Shown here in pieces: positions 35,085 through 43,352 of a stretch of DNA of 64,000 nucleotides (position 1 is the first letter of the stretch; every line of letters begins with the position of its first letter). The translations under genes were made by a program, and so were the position numbers. The notes below the pieces were generated by a model. The model ran no database searches and was not told the DNA's origin. It saw only the letters and a program-made list of their open reading frames with translations. The stretch is from an uncultured Lachnospiraceae bacterium (GTDB taxonomy: Bacteria > Bacillota > Clostridia > Lachnospirales > Lachnospiraceae), in contig CAJTQI010000005.1 in the NCBI GenBank assembly GCA_910578645.1, positions 62,001 through 126,000 of the forward strand. Direction: 5' to 3'.

Positions 35085-36323
35085 ATGGATAAAATAATTT
35101 TTCACATAGACGTCAATTCCGCTTACTTAAGCTGGAGTGCGCTGGAAAAACTTCATAACGGTTCAGATACCGACCTTCGCGCTATCCCTGCCATCATAGG
35201 CGGAGACATGGCCAAACGCCACGGCGTCGTCCTGGCCAAATCCATTCCCGCCAAATCCTACGGCATAAAAACAGGGGAGCCAATCGTAAACGCCCTCCGT
35301 AAATGCCCGAACCTGACAGTAGAGCCGCCTGACCATAACCTGTACAGTCTAAGGAGCAAGGAGCTGATGTCTCTGCTGTATGATATCTGCCCGGATATCG
35401 AACAGGTCAGCGTCGATGAATGTTATATGGATTATACACCAATCCGCAGACAATATACATCGCCCGAGGCTGCCGCCCATATCATCAAGGAACAAGTGAA
35501 GGAAAAACTGGGCTTTACAGTGAATATAGGCATATCCGACCGCAAAGTCCTGGCAAAGATGGCTTCCGACTTTCGCAAGCCTAATCTCGTCCATACACTC
35601 TATTCCAATGAAATTCAGGAAAAAATGTGGCCCCTTCCTCTGTCTTCCCTTTTCATGTGCGGCCAGTCCAGTGTGGAGACGCTGCGCAAACTAGAGATTC
35701 TGACCATCGGCGACCTGGCGCGCGCCGACCGCTCCATCGTGGAAGCGCACCTGAAAAGCCATGGAAAACTCTTATGGGAATATGCCAACGGTATCGACTC
35801 TTCCGAAGTTGTCACCGTACAGGCGGATGCCAAAGGAATCGGCAATTCCACCACCTTAAGCCAAGACGCCGAAGATAAGGAAACGGCCCACCGGGTACTC
35901 CTTTCTCTGGCGGAATCCGTATCCCGCCGTCTGCGCGCTGCCGGGCAGAATGCCTCCATGGTCAGCACAGAGATTAAATACAATACCTTTAAGAAAGTAT
36001 CACACCAGACCACACTGCCTGCACCCACCAATCACACAGACACTATCTACCGGACAGCCTGTGCCCTCTTCGACGAAATATGGGACCAAACCCCGGTGCG
36101 CCTGCTGGGTATACGTTCCTCCAAACTGACCTCTTTCAAAGAACCCGTACAACTGTCTCTCTTCGACCTGCCAGACGCCTCCCAGGACACCCTGGTACAC
36201 GGCGTGTCGCCCAACAAGAAAAAAGAGCAGCTTGACGCCGCCCTGGATTCTATCAGGAAACGATATGGCAAAGACGCCGTTGTGCGCGGCAGCCTTATGC
36301 TTGGACAAAAAGAAGAGACATAA
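35085..36323 (+). CDS. dinB: Y-family DNA polymerase (DinB/Pol IV-like)
   Basis: 412 residues from the ATG at 35085, which begins the conserved FHIDVNSAYLSW strand; an ATG six codons earlier is possible. Catalytic residues are in HIDVNSAY (Asp, with a Tyr as steric gate) and SVDECYMD. The C-terminal little-finger domain is followed by QLSLFDLP, a textbook beta-clamp binding motif. The enzyme copies damaged templates and is error-prone. No LexA-like box was found upstream, so SOS control is not shown. One of the few plus-strand genes; it ends 20 bases from the convergent flavin-reductase-like gene. Confidence 0.93.
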   Translation: MDKIIFHIDVNSAYLSWSALEKLHNGSDTDLRAIPAIIGGDMAKRHGVVLAKSIPAKSYGIKTGEPIVNALRKCPNLTVEPPDHNLYSLRSKELMSLLYDICPDIEQVSVDECYMDYTPIRRQYTSPEAAAHIIKEQVKEKLGFTVNIGISDRKVLAKMASDFRKPNLVHTLYSNEIQEKMWPLPLSSLFMCGQSSVETLRKLEILTIGDLARADRSIVEAHLKSHGKLLWEYANGIDSSEVVTVQADAKGIGNSTTLSQDAEDKETAHRVLLSLAESVSRRLRAAGQNASMVSTEIKYNTFKKVSHQTTLPAPTNHTDTIYRTACALFDEIWDQTPVRLLGIRSSKLTSFKEPVQLSLFDLPDASQDTLVHGVSPNKKKEQLDAALDSIRKRYGKDAVVRGSLMLGQKEET

Positions 36324-36343
36324 AAAGCCTGCCCGTCAGCTCT

Positions 36344-37000
36344 TTATGTCTTTTCCCCGAACCCAGCCTTCTTGCCGTTTTTTTTCTTGTGATTCGCCTT
36401 CCCATCCATATTCTTTCTGCCAGTCGCTTTCCCACCCGGCCCCTTTCTCACACTATAACCGAAACTCCCTAACTCTTTTCCGGTTGTAAGATATCTTCCG
36501 TGGGAATAGACTAACGGTTTCGCATCGTTTAGACAAAACCTGCCTGATTCATCCATATATTGTTCATCCACATGGACTGCCACCACCTTGGCCAAAAACA
36601 TATGATGCGTGCCAAGCTCCAGTTTCTGTGTCACGACACACTCCAAGTTCACAGGGCTTTCCGCCACTAACGGCGCCCGGACATGTTCTGCCGACACCGG
36701 TGTCAGTCCGGTCTTCTTCCACTTATCTTCATCCCTGCCGCTTCTGACCCCGCAGTAATCCGTGGCATGGGCAAGTCTCTGCGTCGTCAGGTTGACTACA
36801 AACTCCCCCGTCTCCTCAATCATATGATAAGAATAGCGTTCCGGCCTGACAGAGATAGACAACATCGGTGGCTCAGAACAAACCGTCCCTGTCCATGCCA
36901 CGGTAAACAAATTCGTATGTCCCTGGCTGTCTGCCACGCTGACAAGCACCGCCGGAAGGGGATAGAGCATATTGCCCGGTTTCCATACCTGTCTGCCCAT
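36344..37000 (-). CDS. Flavin reductase-like (FMN-binding split barrel) protein
   Basis: 218 residues. Flavin_Reduct domain: MLYPLPAVLVSVADSQGHTN, VAWTGTVCSEPPMLSISVRP, the FVVNLTT strand and NLECVVTQKLELGTHHMFL. Relatives bind FMN and act as NAD(P)H-flavin reductases or ferric reductases. The last ~35 residues form a Gly/Lys-rich basic tail (for example GRKNMDGKANHKKKNGKKAG) that the family does not need. GGAGG precedes the ATG. Substrate unknown. Confidence 0.85.
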   Translation of the reverse strand: MGRQVWKPGNMLYPLPAVLVSVADSQGHTNLFTVAWTGTVCSEPPMLSISVRPERYSYHMIEETGEFVVNLTTQRLAHATDYCGVRSGRDEDKWKKTGLTPVSAEHVRAPLVAESPVNLECVVTQKLELGTHHMFLAKVVAVHVDEQYMDESGRFCLNDAKPLVYSHGRYLTTGKELGSFGYSVRKGPGGKATGRKNMDGKANHKKKNGKKAGFGEKT

Positions 37001-37047
37001 AGCATCCTCCTGTCAATCTAATGTATTCTTCTACGCCAAATTAAAAA

Positions 37048-37590
37048 CTACAATGTAATGGTAACGGAAAAAAGCTGTATCACAATATTCGCTATGAGGC
37101 CAATTAAAATCATAATGGAAACCGGGAGTAACAGCCTGCTGCCTTTGTCCTCTTCCTGGCTGTCTTTCAGCTCCTGTGTCTGCTTACTTAACTCTTCAAC
37201 CACAGCCGCCTGCACATTCCGGTACACTTTCACGTTCTCTTTGTGCAGAAATTCATCCGCCTGTTTGAATTTCTCCTCCAGAAGTTCCTTAAGCTGCGCA
37301 AAAGTTTCCTGCGCTTCCGTCTCCTGCATCGCCTCTGCCTTCTTGGCCTCGGCCTGCATATTGTCCTGGACACTTTCCAATTTTGCAATGCATTCTCTTA
37401 ATGCGTCCTGAACTTGCGACGCATTTTCGGCCGTCTTTAGATTCACCTGCCGAATCTCTTTCATCAGCTCGTCGTAAAAGCGTATCTGGTTTTCTAACTC
37501 TCCTACCTTCGCTGCCTCCGCCGCCATATTTGCCCGGATAATCTCCTGTGCATTTCTTTTCTCCGCAAGTTTATCGATAAAAGTATCCAT
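37048..37590 (-). CDS. Coiled-coil protein with C-terminal membrane anchor
   Basis: 180 residues. Residues ~1-150 are helical and rich in Glu, Lys, Ala and Gln with heptad spacing (LENQIRFYDELMKEIRQVN, AQLKELLEEKFKQADEFLH), predicting a long coiled coil. The last ~28 residues hold one membrane helix (LLLPVSIMILIGLIANIVIQ). This is a tail-anchored layout with the coil in the cytoplasm. I do not recognise a named family. GGAGG precedes the ATG. It follows a 430-base gap with several palindromes and may be monocistronic. Confidence 0.75.
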   Translation of the reverse strand: MDTFIDKLAEKRNAQEIIRANMAAEAAKVGELENQIRFYDELMKEIRQVNLKTAENASQVQDALRECIAKLESVQDNMQAEAKKAEAMQETEAQETFAQLKELLEEKFKQADEFLHKENVKVYRNVQAAVVEELSKQTQELKDSQEEDKGSRLLLPVSIMILIGLIANIVIQLFSVTITL

Positions 37591-37867
37591 CTTCTTTCCT
37601 CCAAGTTATTCTTATACATACGTTTTTCCATAGGTAAGATGTTATAATGGCTTATTGGCATTTTAACACCTTTCCAGCGCTATGACAACTGTAAAGCGGC
37701 TAAAATGCAGCTCGTACGGCATCCACAGCTTTTTGCTTTTATATAATTTGCACAACTTTGACATTATTTTCCTTTTTGTATTATAAATATTTACGATAAC
37801 TTTACGCCCGGTTCATAATTTATTCATATTTCACTCGTATACTTTAACTATAGCAAACAAGCGAAAA

Positions 37868-37886
37868 TGTAATGTTTAACATTACA
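37868..37886. promoter_or_regulatory. 19-bp perfect palindrome, candidate operator
   Basis: TGTAATGTT, a single central base, AACATTACA. It lies ~280 bases upstream of the coiled-coil gene in the 37591-38019 gap. The sequence resembles binding sites of small dimeric repressors, but I cannot name the protein. Confidence 0.45.
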
Positions 37887-37911
37887 CACATAGATAAATT
37901 TTTTCATAATA

Positions 37912-37937
37912 GCCCAAGTGCCGCAAGGTACTTGGGC
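37912..37937. other. GC-rich hairpin in the 37591-38019 gap
   Basis: Arms GCCCAAGT (37912-37919) and ACTTGGGC (37930-37937) with a 10-base loop. A poor U tract makes its role unclear. Confidence 0.4.
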
Positions 37938-37963
37938 ACTCCTCATTTTGTCCAAATAAAAGA

Positions 37964-37992
37964 CTGTTACAAAACCCGCCATTTTGTAACAG
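37964..37992 (-). terminator. Terminator after the alarmone synthetase gene
   Basis: Arms CTGTTACAAAA (37964-37974) and TTTTGTAACAG (37982-37992), perfect, with a T-rich tract on the minus strand, 28 bases past the stop codon. Confidence 0.65.
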
Positions 37993-38019
37993 CCCCAAAT
38001 CAATCAGCATATTGCCATT

Positions 38020-38670
38020 CTAATATTCTTCCAATGCCTTCCGCTCAATATTTTGTATCTCTTCATTAAGCGCCAACATCCTGGCGTCCAGCTCCGACAC
38101 CATCTGCGCACATTCCACCAACTCTTCTTTGATATGAACCGGCGCATTGCCCTCGAACTTATAGTGTATTTTATGCTCCAGACTGGCCCAGAAATCCATA
38201 GCTACCGTCCGAATCTGTATCTCCACTTTCGTATCTGCGATGCGGTCGGAAAGATACACCGGCACGGTCACCAACATATGGTAACTCTTATAACCGCTAG
38301 CCTTCGGATTAACAATGTAGTCCTTTACAGAAATCACTTTTATATCTTCTTGGTTGCTAATCATCTCCGCAATCTGGTAAATATCCGATGAAAAAGAACA
38401 AATGACACGGATACCTGCGATGTCGTTGACATACCGTATCATATTGTTAATGGTGGATTCATACCCATGCTTCTTCAGCTTCTTCACGATACTCTCCGGC
38501 GTCTTGATACGCGATTTGATATGTTCAATCGGATTGTACCTGTGTACATGCTGAAATTCATCGTTTAAGATTTCCAATTTCGTGGAAATCTGCTTCAATG
38601 CGGAATTATAGATGAGCGTCACTTCTTTCCAGCTGTCGATATCCTCATCTCTATCTATTCTTATTTCCAT
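38020..38670 (-). CDS. relQ: Small (p)ppGpp synthetase, RelQ/YjbM type
   Basis: 216 residues from the ATG at 38670, which has GGGGGA upstream; a TTG at 38694 is a worse start. A single RelA/SpoT synthetase domain: INNMIRYVNDIAGIRVICSF, VKDYIVNPKASGYKSYHM (substrate loop) and VEIQIRTVAMDFWASLEHK. There is no hydrolase, TGS or ACT domain. It should make pppGpp/ppGpp (or pGpp) from ATP and GDP/GTP in response to envelope stress or growth state. It lies alone, between the large membrane protein gene and a terminator. Confidence 0.9.
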   Translation of the reverse strand: MEIRIDRDEDIDSWKEVTLIYNSALKQISTKLEILNDEFQHVHRYNPIEHIKSRIKTPESIVKKLKKHGYESTINNMIRYVNDIAGIRVICSFSSDIYQIAEMISNQEDIKVISVKDYIVNPKASGYKSYHMLVTVPVYLSDRIADTKVEIQIRTVAMDFWASLEHKIHYKFEGNAPVHIKEELVECAQMVSELDARMLALNEEIQNIERKALEEY

Positions 38671-38799
38671 TGCTCCCCCTAAAATTTCACACAAAATAAT
38701 AATAAAATAATGCCAAACCTACATCATTACAGGCTTACACCGATAGTATACCACACTTTTTTATAAAGTGTATATTTTTACCAAAAATTTCATAAATAT

Positions 38800-40743
38800 T
38801 TAATGATTGTTGTGTACTTTTACTCTCCCTTCGCATCGCTCTAAGAGCCACAGCGCAGGTACCGTCACCACGTAAGGATACATATACCGTATCAGCACGG
38901 TCGGCGATAAGAGTAACGTCATGTAATAAATTACAAGAAAAACAACCGGCAAGAGTAATCTGTACCGCCTTGTGTATATCACCACTGCCATATATATGCA
39001 TAACATCCACCAGTAGAATGCCGGGGCAAAGACAAGCCGCACCAGGGGTATTTTCTGGTAACAGTTATCCGACACAATCCGCTCCATAAATACGCGAAGC
39101 CTTGGCATGTAGCTGCGCTCCACAACCTCGCATCCCGGCGGCATTGTCCTGTTGTCGGTAGACAGATAACCAAAGCCGCTTTCCGTCCCAATACCATATA
39201 TCCGTGCATGGGTCTGGTCCTCCAGAAACCAATATCCTATGGAGTTATCCAGAAATGCATCGATATAGATTCCCGGATGTTCCACTCCAAGTTTCACCCA
39301 TGTCTTCACAAGTCCTGCAGGATTGTCATGGATAACCGCACGGTTCTTCACCGGGTCGGCAAGATACGGATTATATGCTGCGAAAACCCATTCTGAGGGT
39401 AAATATTGCTCCAGCTCTTCCCTCACGTCAAGGGTCAGTGTTTCCTCCGCCTTCACTCTTGTACGGGCCATTTGCTGTAAGGGTACGCTTAGCATTTCTC
39501 TGGGACTGCCACTACGGGCATCCGTGGCCGCCTTGAGCGCGGCATTCCAGACGCCGGACAATGCTAGCGCAGCCAAAGAATATAAAACATATCTTTTCCA
39601 TGTTCCGCCACCCTTTTCCGTTCTGTGTAAGCCATAACATACCACCGGAAGGGTACCTGCAAATGCATAAACAGCGTTGTTCCTGAACAGAAGCATCAAC
39701 ACAACCCAAAGCATATAGACAGCGTACTCTTTCCTTCCACACACCGTATCTTTCTTAGAAGGGCTGACCATCTCATACATACCGAGCGTATACAGAAGTA
39801 CAAAAGCCGAGAATAATACATCCTTGGTGGTGCTGAGCGCAAGAATGGAATTGGTTGGGAACAGCCCGTAAAAAAGAAGCAAAACAATTCTCCGGCACGC
39901 CCCAACACCCCTACGCTTAAGATATGCAAGCGCATAGCCGAAGGTTCCCGCCATCAAAACCATCTGCACGACAGAATGAAGCGCCATGCCTGTCTGGTAA
40001 GAGCCAAACACTTCCCCGCCTATCCGGAAAAAGGCGCCCAGAAACAATGTATGCAAAAGCGGATGATGGGTACTGTAATCGTGCGCAATCACCTGGTAGA
40101 GCTGCCCCTCCGCATCATATGCAAACACAGACGGATAATAGGCCAGAAAGACGGGCGCCCAGAGCAACAAAATGACTCCGGTATAAAACAGCCAGGCCTG
40201 CTGCCAGGAATACTTTTCCGTCACATCTTTTCTTTCGGACGCTTTCATGCGCACGTCCCCAAACCATCCGCAAATCTTCCTGCCGGACAAAAAAACGAGC
40301 TTTGCTCGTTTGTGAGATTTGCCTCCGGCAAACTCGGATAAGCAGAGGAGTTTCCTATACCGTAAAAACAGTGCGACGGCCCCGGCCCCGGGCACGGCCA
40401 GACATACGGTTTGCGCCGTTAACGCCGGAAGCTCCCAAAGGCTGCCAAGCGCCGTACCGTCACGCCGCATCCGACAACCCAGCACATAAGCGGCCGCCAT
40501 CGCCAGTCCCCACAGCATGGAATGCACCTTCAGTCTTCTCTCCGGCTGTCCCAAATACCTAACAGCCAACAGGAAAAACACTGCCATCCCCGCCGCCGCA
40601 AAAACTGTAACCGCTCCGCTCCCTGCCTGTTTCGTCCAGGTTTCCAAAGACACCACTAAATATATATCTATGACAGACAGTAGGAAAGATATGACAACTT
40701 TTCTTAAATCTTTTTGTACCGGATTGTTATTTCCCTTGTCCAT
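38800..40743 (-). CDS. Large polytopic membrane protein, DUF6020/GT-C-like
   Basis: 647 residues with at least ten hydrophobic segments. YYPSVFAYDAEGQLYQVI and YSTHHPLLHTLFLGAFF after an early membrane helix suggest the acidic external loop seen in lipid-linked (GT-C) glycosyltransferases, and the final helices are followed by a short basic tail. From memory it resembles the DUF6020 family of uncharacterised Lachnospiraceae membrane proteins. Residues ~135-175 are a cytoplasmic loop whose DNA carries a palindromic element (40270-40330). The start at 40743 has AGAGGAAGG upstream. A role in surface polysaccharide or protein glycosylation is inference. Confidence 0.8.
   Translation of the reverse strand: MDKGNNNPVQKDLRKVVISFLLSVIDIYLVVSLETWTKQAGSGAVTVFAAAGMAVFFLLAVRYLGQPERRLKVHSMLWGLAMAAAYVLGCRMRRDGTALGSLWELPALTAQTVCLAVPGAGAVALFLRYRKLLCLSEFAGGKSHKRAKLVFLSGRKICGWFGDVRMKASERKDVTEKYSWQQAWLFYTGVILLLWAPVFLAYYPSVFAYDAEGQLYQVIAHDYSTHHPLLHTLFLGAFFRIGGEVFGSYQTGMALHSVVQMVLMAGTFGYALAYLKRRGVGACRRIVLLLFYGLFPTNSILALSTTKDVLFSAFVLLYTLGMYEMVSPSKKDTVCGRKEYAVYMLWVVLMLLFRNNAVYAFAGTLPVVCYGLHRTEKGGGTWKRYVLYSLAALALSGVWNAALKAATDARSGSPREMLSVPLQQMARTRVKAEETLTLDVREELEQYLPSEWVFAAYNPYLADPVKNRAVIHDNPAGLVKTWVKLGVEHPGIYIDAFLDNSIGYWFLEDQTHARIYGIGTESGFGYLSTDNRTMPPGCEVVERSYMPRLRVFMERIVSDNCYQKIPLVRLVFAPAFYWWMLCIYMAVVIYTRRYRLLLPVVFLVIYYMTLLLSPTVLIRYMYPYVVTVPALWLLERCEGRVKVHNNH
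40270..40330 (-). repeat. Interleaved palindromic element inside a coding sequence
   Basis: Three inverted pairs: GCAAATCT/AGATTTGC (40270-40277, 40315-40322), TGCCGGA/TCCGGCA (40281-40287, 40324-40330) and AAACGAGC/GCTCGTTT (40293-40300, 40304-40311). On the minus strand the central stem is followed by TTTT, like an intrinsic terminator. The element stays in frame and encodes a cytoplasmic loop. Confidence 0.6.
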
Positions 40744-40829
40744 AGCTTAAGCCTTCCTCTTATAAGCATAATTTTTACAACACCAGTGTACGTTACTTTC
40801 CACATCTTGTCAAAATAAGCAAAAAGATA

Positions 40830-40858
40830 TTTACTTTTGCAGCCGGTGTTTGTATAGT
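40830..40858 (+). promoter_or_regulatory. Promoter of the 88-residue gene
   Basis: TTTACT (40830-40835), 17-base spacer, TATAGT (40853-40858), about 40 bases before the ATG. Confidence 0.45.
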
Positions 40859-40897
40859 ATTTTTTGTATAACATACATAACAAGGAGAGTTGCACCT

Positions 40898-41164
40898 ATG
40901 TTCCGTTTATGGGCCAAAGAATTTAAAGATAACCGCATGTTAATGGATACCGTCATCGAGGATGCCTCTGACAATACCCGCACGCACAAGGTATTTCATG
41001 CCCTAGACGAAGTATGCCTGCAATTCGACTTAGGTAAACCCATCTGGTTAGATTCCACTATCCAGGATTTCAAACGCCACGACAAGGCACGGTTCACACA
41101 GGATAACTTCATAGAATCTATAGATTTTGACTACCTGGAAATCCATGTCATCGAGGAAGACTGA
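40898..41164 (+). CDS. Small uncharacterised protein, 88 residues
   Basis: The ATG at 40898 has AAGGAG at 11 bases; a longer frame to 40850 would run through the promoter. The protein is acidic, contains WAKEFKDNRMLMDTVIEDAS, DEVCLQFDLGKPIWLDSTI and ends in DYLEIHVIEED. No membrane segment or known motif. It looks like a compact folded protein and is one of the few plus-strand genes, standing alone between the membrane protein gene and trhA. Function unknown. Confidence 0.75.
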   Translation: MFRLWAKEFKDNRMLMDTVIEDASDNTRTHKVFHALDEVCLQFDLGKPIWLDSTIQDFKRHDKARFTQDNFIESIDFDYLEIHVIEED

Positions 41165-41251
41165 TTATTTTAAGTCCCTTCAATTTTTTATCCTAACTAT
41201 TTTTTACTGAAATTTCTTTTCATAATCCCAGAAATGTTATGCATATTTTCA

Positions 41252-41280
41252 TTGACTTTGCATACTTTAAGTAGTAGTAT
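41252..41280 (+). promoter_or_regulatory. Promoter of the TrhA gene
   Basis: TTGACT (41252-41257), 17-base spacer, TAGTAT (41275-41280). It gives a leader of about 145 bases before the ATG at 41434. Confidence 0.5.
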
Positions 41281-41433
41281 TTTGGTATGGAGTATGTAGT
41301 TTTTAATACTATGTGTAAAGTTTTTGCAGACTTTAAAACGCCTCAGCCGCACCAAATTTACTCAGTGTAACGGCTGCCGTACACAGAAATCTTAATAGAA
41401 ATATGTTATATCGGAAGAAAGAAGGGATTATAT

Positions 41434-42084
41434 ATGCAAATTACAATCAGGGAACCGGGAAGCGCCATTACCCATTTCATCGGTATGATGATGGCAATTG
41501 TAGCCGCCACACCGCTCATGGTTAAAGCCTCCATGGACACAGACAGGACAGCCTTTATCGCCATGGCCGTCTTCATCGGAAGCATGGTGGCACTCTACGG
41601 CGCCAGCGCCGTATACCACAGCGTTACCGTCAAGGACAATATATTGAAAGTTTTCCGTAAGCTGGACCACATGATGATTTTTGTGCTCATTGCCGGCTCC
41701 TACACACCGGTCTGCCTGGTGGTCCTGGAACCAAAGTCCGGATATGCCCTCTTAACAGCCGTGTGGGGCATCGCCATCGCAGGCATGGTTATCAAGGCAT
41801 GTTGGATTACCTGTCCGAAATGGTTCTCCTCCCTGCTCTACATCGCTATGGGCTGGCTGTGTCTGGCCGTCTTCGGAACTTTGTGGAGTACACTGTCGTT
41901 GGATGCATTCCTGTGGCTTCTGGCTGGAGGTATCATCTATACCGTAGGCGGCGTGATTTATGCCTTAAAACTGCCGCTATTTAATTCCAAACATAAGAAT
42001 TTCGGCTCACATGAAATCTTCCATCTTTTCGTGATGGGCGGAAGCATCTGCCATTTTATATTCATGTATCTGTATGTGGCATGA
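41434..42084 (+). CDS. trhA: TrhA/hemolysin III family membrane protein
   Basis: 216 residues and seven predicted helices of the PAQR/HlyIII type. Conserved polar residues are in SAVYHSV (His), KLDHMMIFVLIAGSYTP (Asp-His and Ser) and the C-terminal HEIFHLFVMGGSICHF, where the paired histidines bind a metal in relatives. The family, once called hemolysin III, is now linked to membrane fluidity and lipid homeostasis. GAAAGAAGG precedes the ATG. A bidirectional terminator separates it from the convergent galE. Confidence 0.92.
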   Translation: MQITIREPGSAITHFIGMMMAIVAATPLMVKASMDTDRTAFIAMAVFIGSMVALYGASAVYHSVTVKDNILKVFRKLDHMMIFVLIAGSYTPVCLVVLEPKSGYALLTAVWGIAIAGMVIKACWITCPKWFSSLLYIAMGWLCLAVFGTLWSTLSLDAFLWLLAGGIIYTVGGVIYALKLPLFNSKHKNFGSHEIFHLFVMGGSICHFIFMYLYVA

Positions 42085-42107
42085 GAGCTCTCTAAACAGC
42101 TAATAAA

Positions 42108-42138
42108 TCAAAAAGGACTGTTGTACAGTCCTTTTTGA
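42108..42138. terminator. Bidirectional terminator between trhA and galE
   Basis: Perfect 13-bp arms TCAAAAAGGACTG (42108-42120) and CAGTCCTTTTTGA (42126-42138) with a 5-base loop; U-rich on both sides. Confidence 0.85.
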
Positions 42139-42173
42139 TTTCAACGTCTTACCGTCTATCTGCCTAATCTTTC

Positions 42174-43190
42174 TCAGTCATCATACCCGTTAGGATTATT
42201 GCTCTGCCATCTCCAGGAATCAGCGCACATCTCCTTGATGCCATACTGTGCCTCCCAGCCAATCTCCCGCTTTGCTTTGTCTGCATTCGCGTAGCAAGTT
42301 GCGATATCCCCGGCACGTCTGTCCTTAATCACATAAGGGATTTTCACACCGTTAGCCTCCTCAAAATTCTTCACGATATCAAGAACGCTGTAGCCGACGC
42401 CTGTACCCAGATTGTAGATGCAAAGCCCTGCTTTCTCCTCAATCTTCTTAAGCGCTTTCACATGCCCTACTGCAAGGTCAACTACATGGATATAGTCGCG
42501 CACGCCTGTGCCGTCATGGGTATCATAATCGTTCCCAAACACCCCTAACTCTTTCAGCTTGCCAACCGCTACCTGTGTTATATAAGGCATCAGGTTGTTC
42601 GGAATACCATTGGGATTCTCACCGATTGTACCGCTCTTATGGGCGCCGATAGGATTGAAATAGCGTAACAGAATCACATTCCATTCCGGGTCGGCCTTCT
42701 GCATATCGGAGAGAATCTGCTCCAACATAGATTTCGTCCAACCATAGGGATTGGTACACTGTCCCTTCGGACATTCCTCCGTAATCGGAATAATCGCCGG
42801 GTCGCCGTATACCGTAGCAGAAGAGGAGAAGATAATATTTTTCACGCCGTTCTTTCTCATCACATCAACTAGCGTCAACGTGCCGGCAATGTTGTTCGCA
42901 TAATATTCCCAAGGCTTCTGTACGGACTCTCCTACCGCTTTCAACCCTGCGAAATGGATACAGGAATCGATGGACTCCTGCTTAAAAATTTTCTCAAGCG
43001 CCTCTCTGTCCAGGATGTCCGCCTTGTAGAATTTCACTGCCTTGCCCGTAATTTTCTCTACTCTCTCCAGGGATTTCTCGCTGGAGTTCGACAAATTATC
43101 TACAACAACCACCTCATACCCTGCATTCTGTAACTCTACTACGGTATGGGAACCGATATAGCCTGCACCGCCTGTAACTAAAATTGCCAT
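42174..43190 (-). CDS. galE: UDP-glucose 4-epimerase
   Basis: 338 residues. NAD site VTGGAGYIGSHTVVELQ, catalytic Ser in IIFSSSATVYGDP and the Tyr-Lys pair in NPYGWTKSMLEQIL, then NPIGAHKSGTIGEN and the C-terminal YNLGTGVGYSVLDIV. It interconverts UDP-glucose and UDP-galactose. It lies just downstream of a UDPGP-family uridylyltransferase, and the two probably supply activated sugars for envelope polysaccharides and galactose use. Convergent with trhA. Confidence 0.96.
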   Translation of the reverse strand: MAILVTGGAGYIGSHTVVELQNAGYEVVVVDNLSNSSEKSLERVEKITGKAVKFYKADILDREALEKIFKQESIDSCIHFAGLKAVGESVQKPWEYYANNIAGTLTLVDVMRKNGVKNIIFSSSATVYGDPAIIPITEECPKGQCTNPYGWTKSMLEQILSDMQKADPEWNVILLRYFNPIGAHKSGTIGENPNGIPNNLMPYITQVAVGKLKELGVFGNDYDTHDGTGVRDYIHVVDLAVGHVKALKKIEEKAGLCIYNLGTGVGYSVLDIVKNFEEANGVKIPYVIKDRRAGDIATCYANADKAKREIGWEAQYGIKEMCADSWRWQSNNPNGYDD

Positions 43191-43352
43191 CTGTATACAC
43201 CTGCCCTTTCTCAGTGAAAATATTGTGAAAATGTTAATCAGCCTGCACGATACACATGCCGCCTATCTCTTGACTTATCTATAGTGTACACTCCTGTCTT
43301 CATTTCATTCAATAGGATAATGTTATTCAAACCTGTCAAAATGTTTACAATG

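Noticed and set aside
34980..35085. LexA (SOS) box in front of dinB
   Set aside because: No match to the Gram-positive consensus CGAAC-N4-GTTCG was found.
38671..38694. Eight extra N-terminal codons for the alarmone synthetase
   Set aside because: They would start at TTG and include the GGGGGA ribosome site used by the ATG at 38670.
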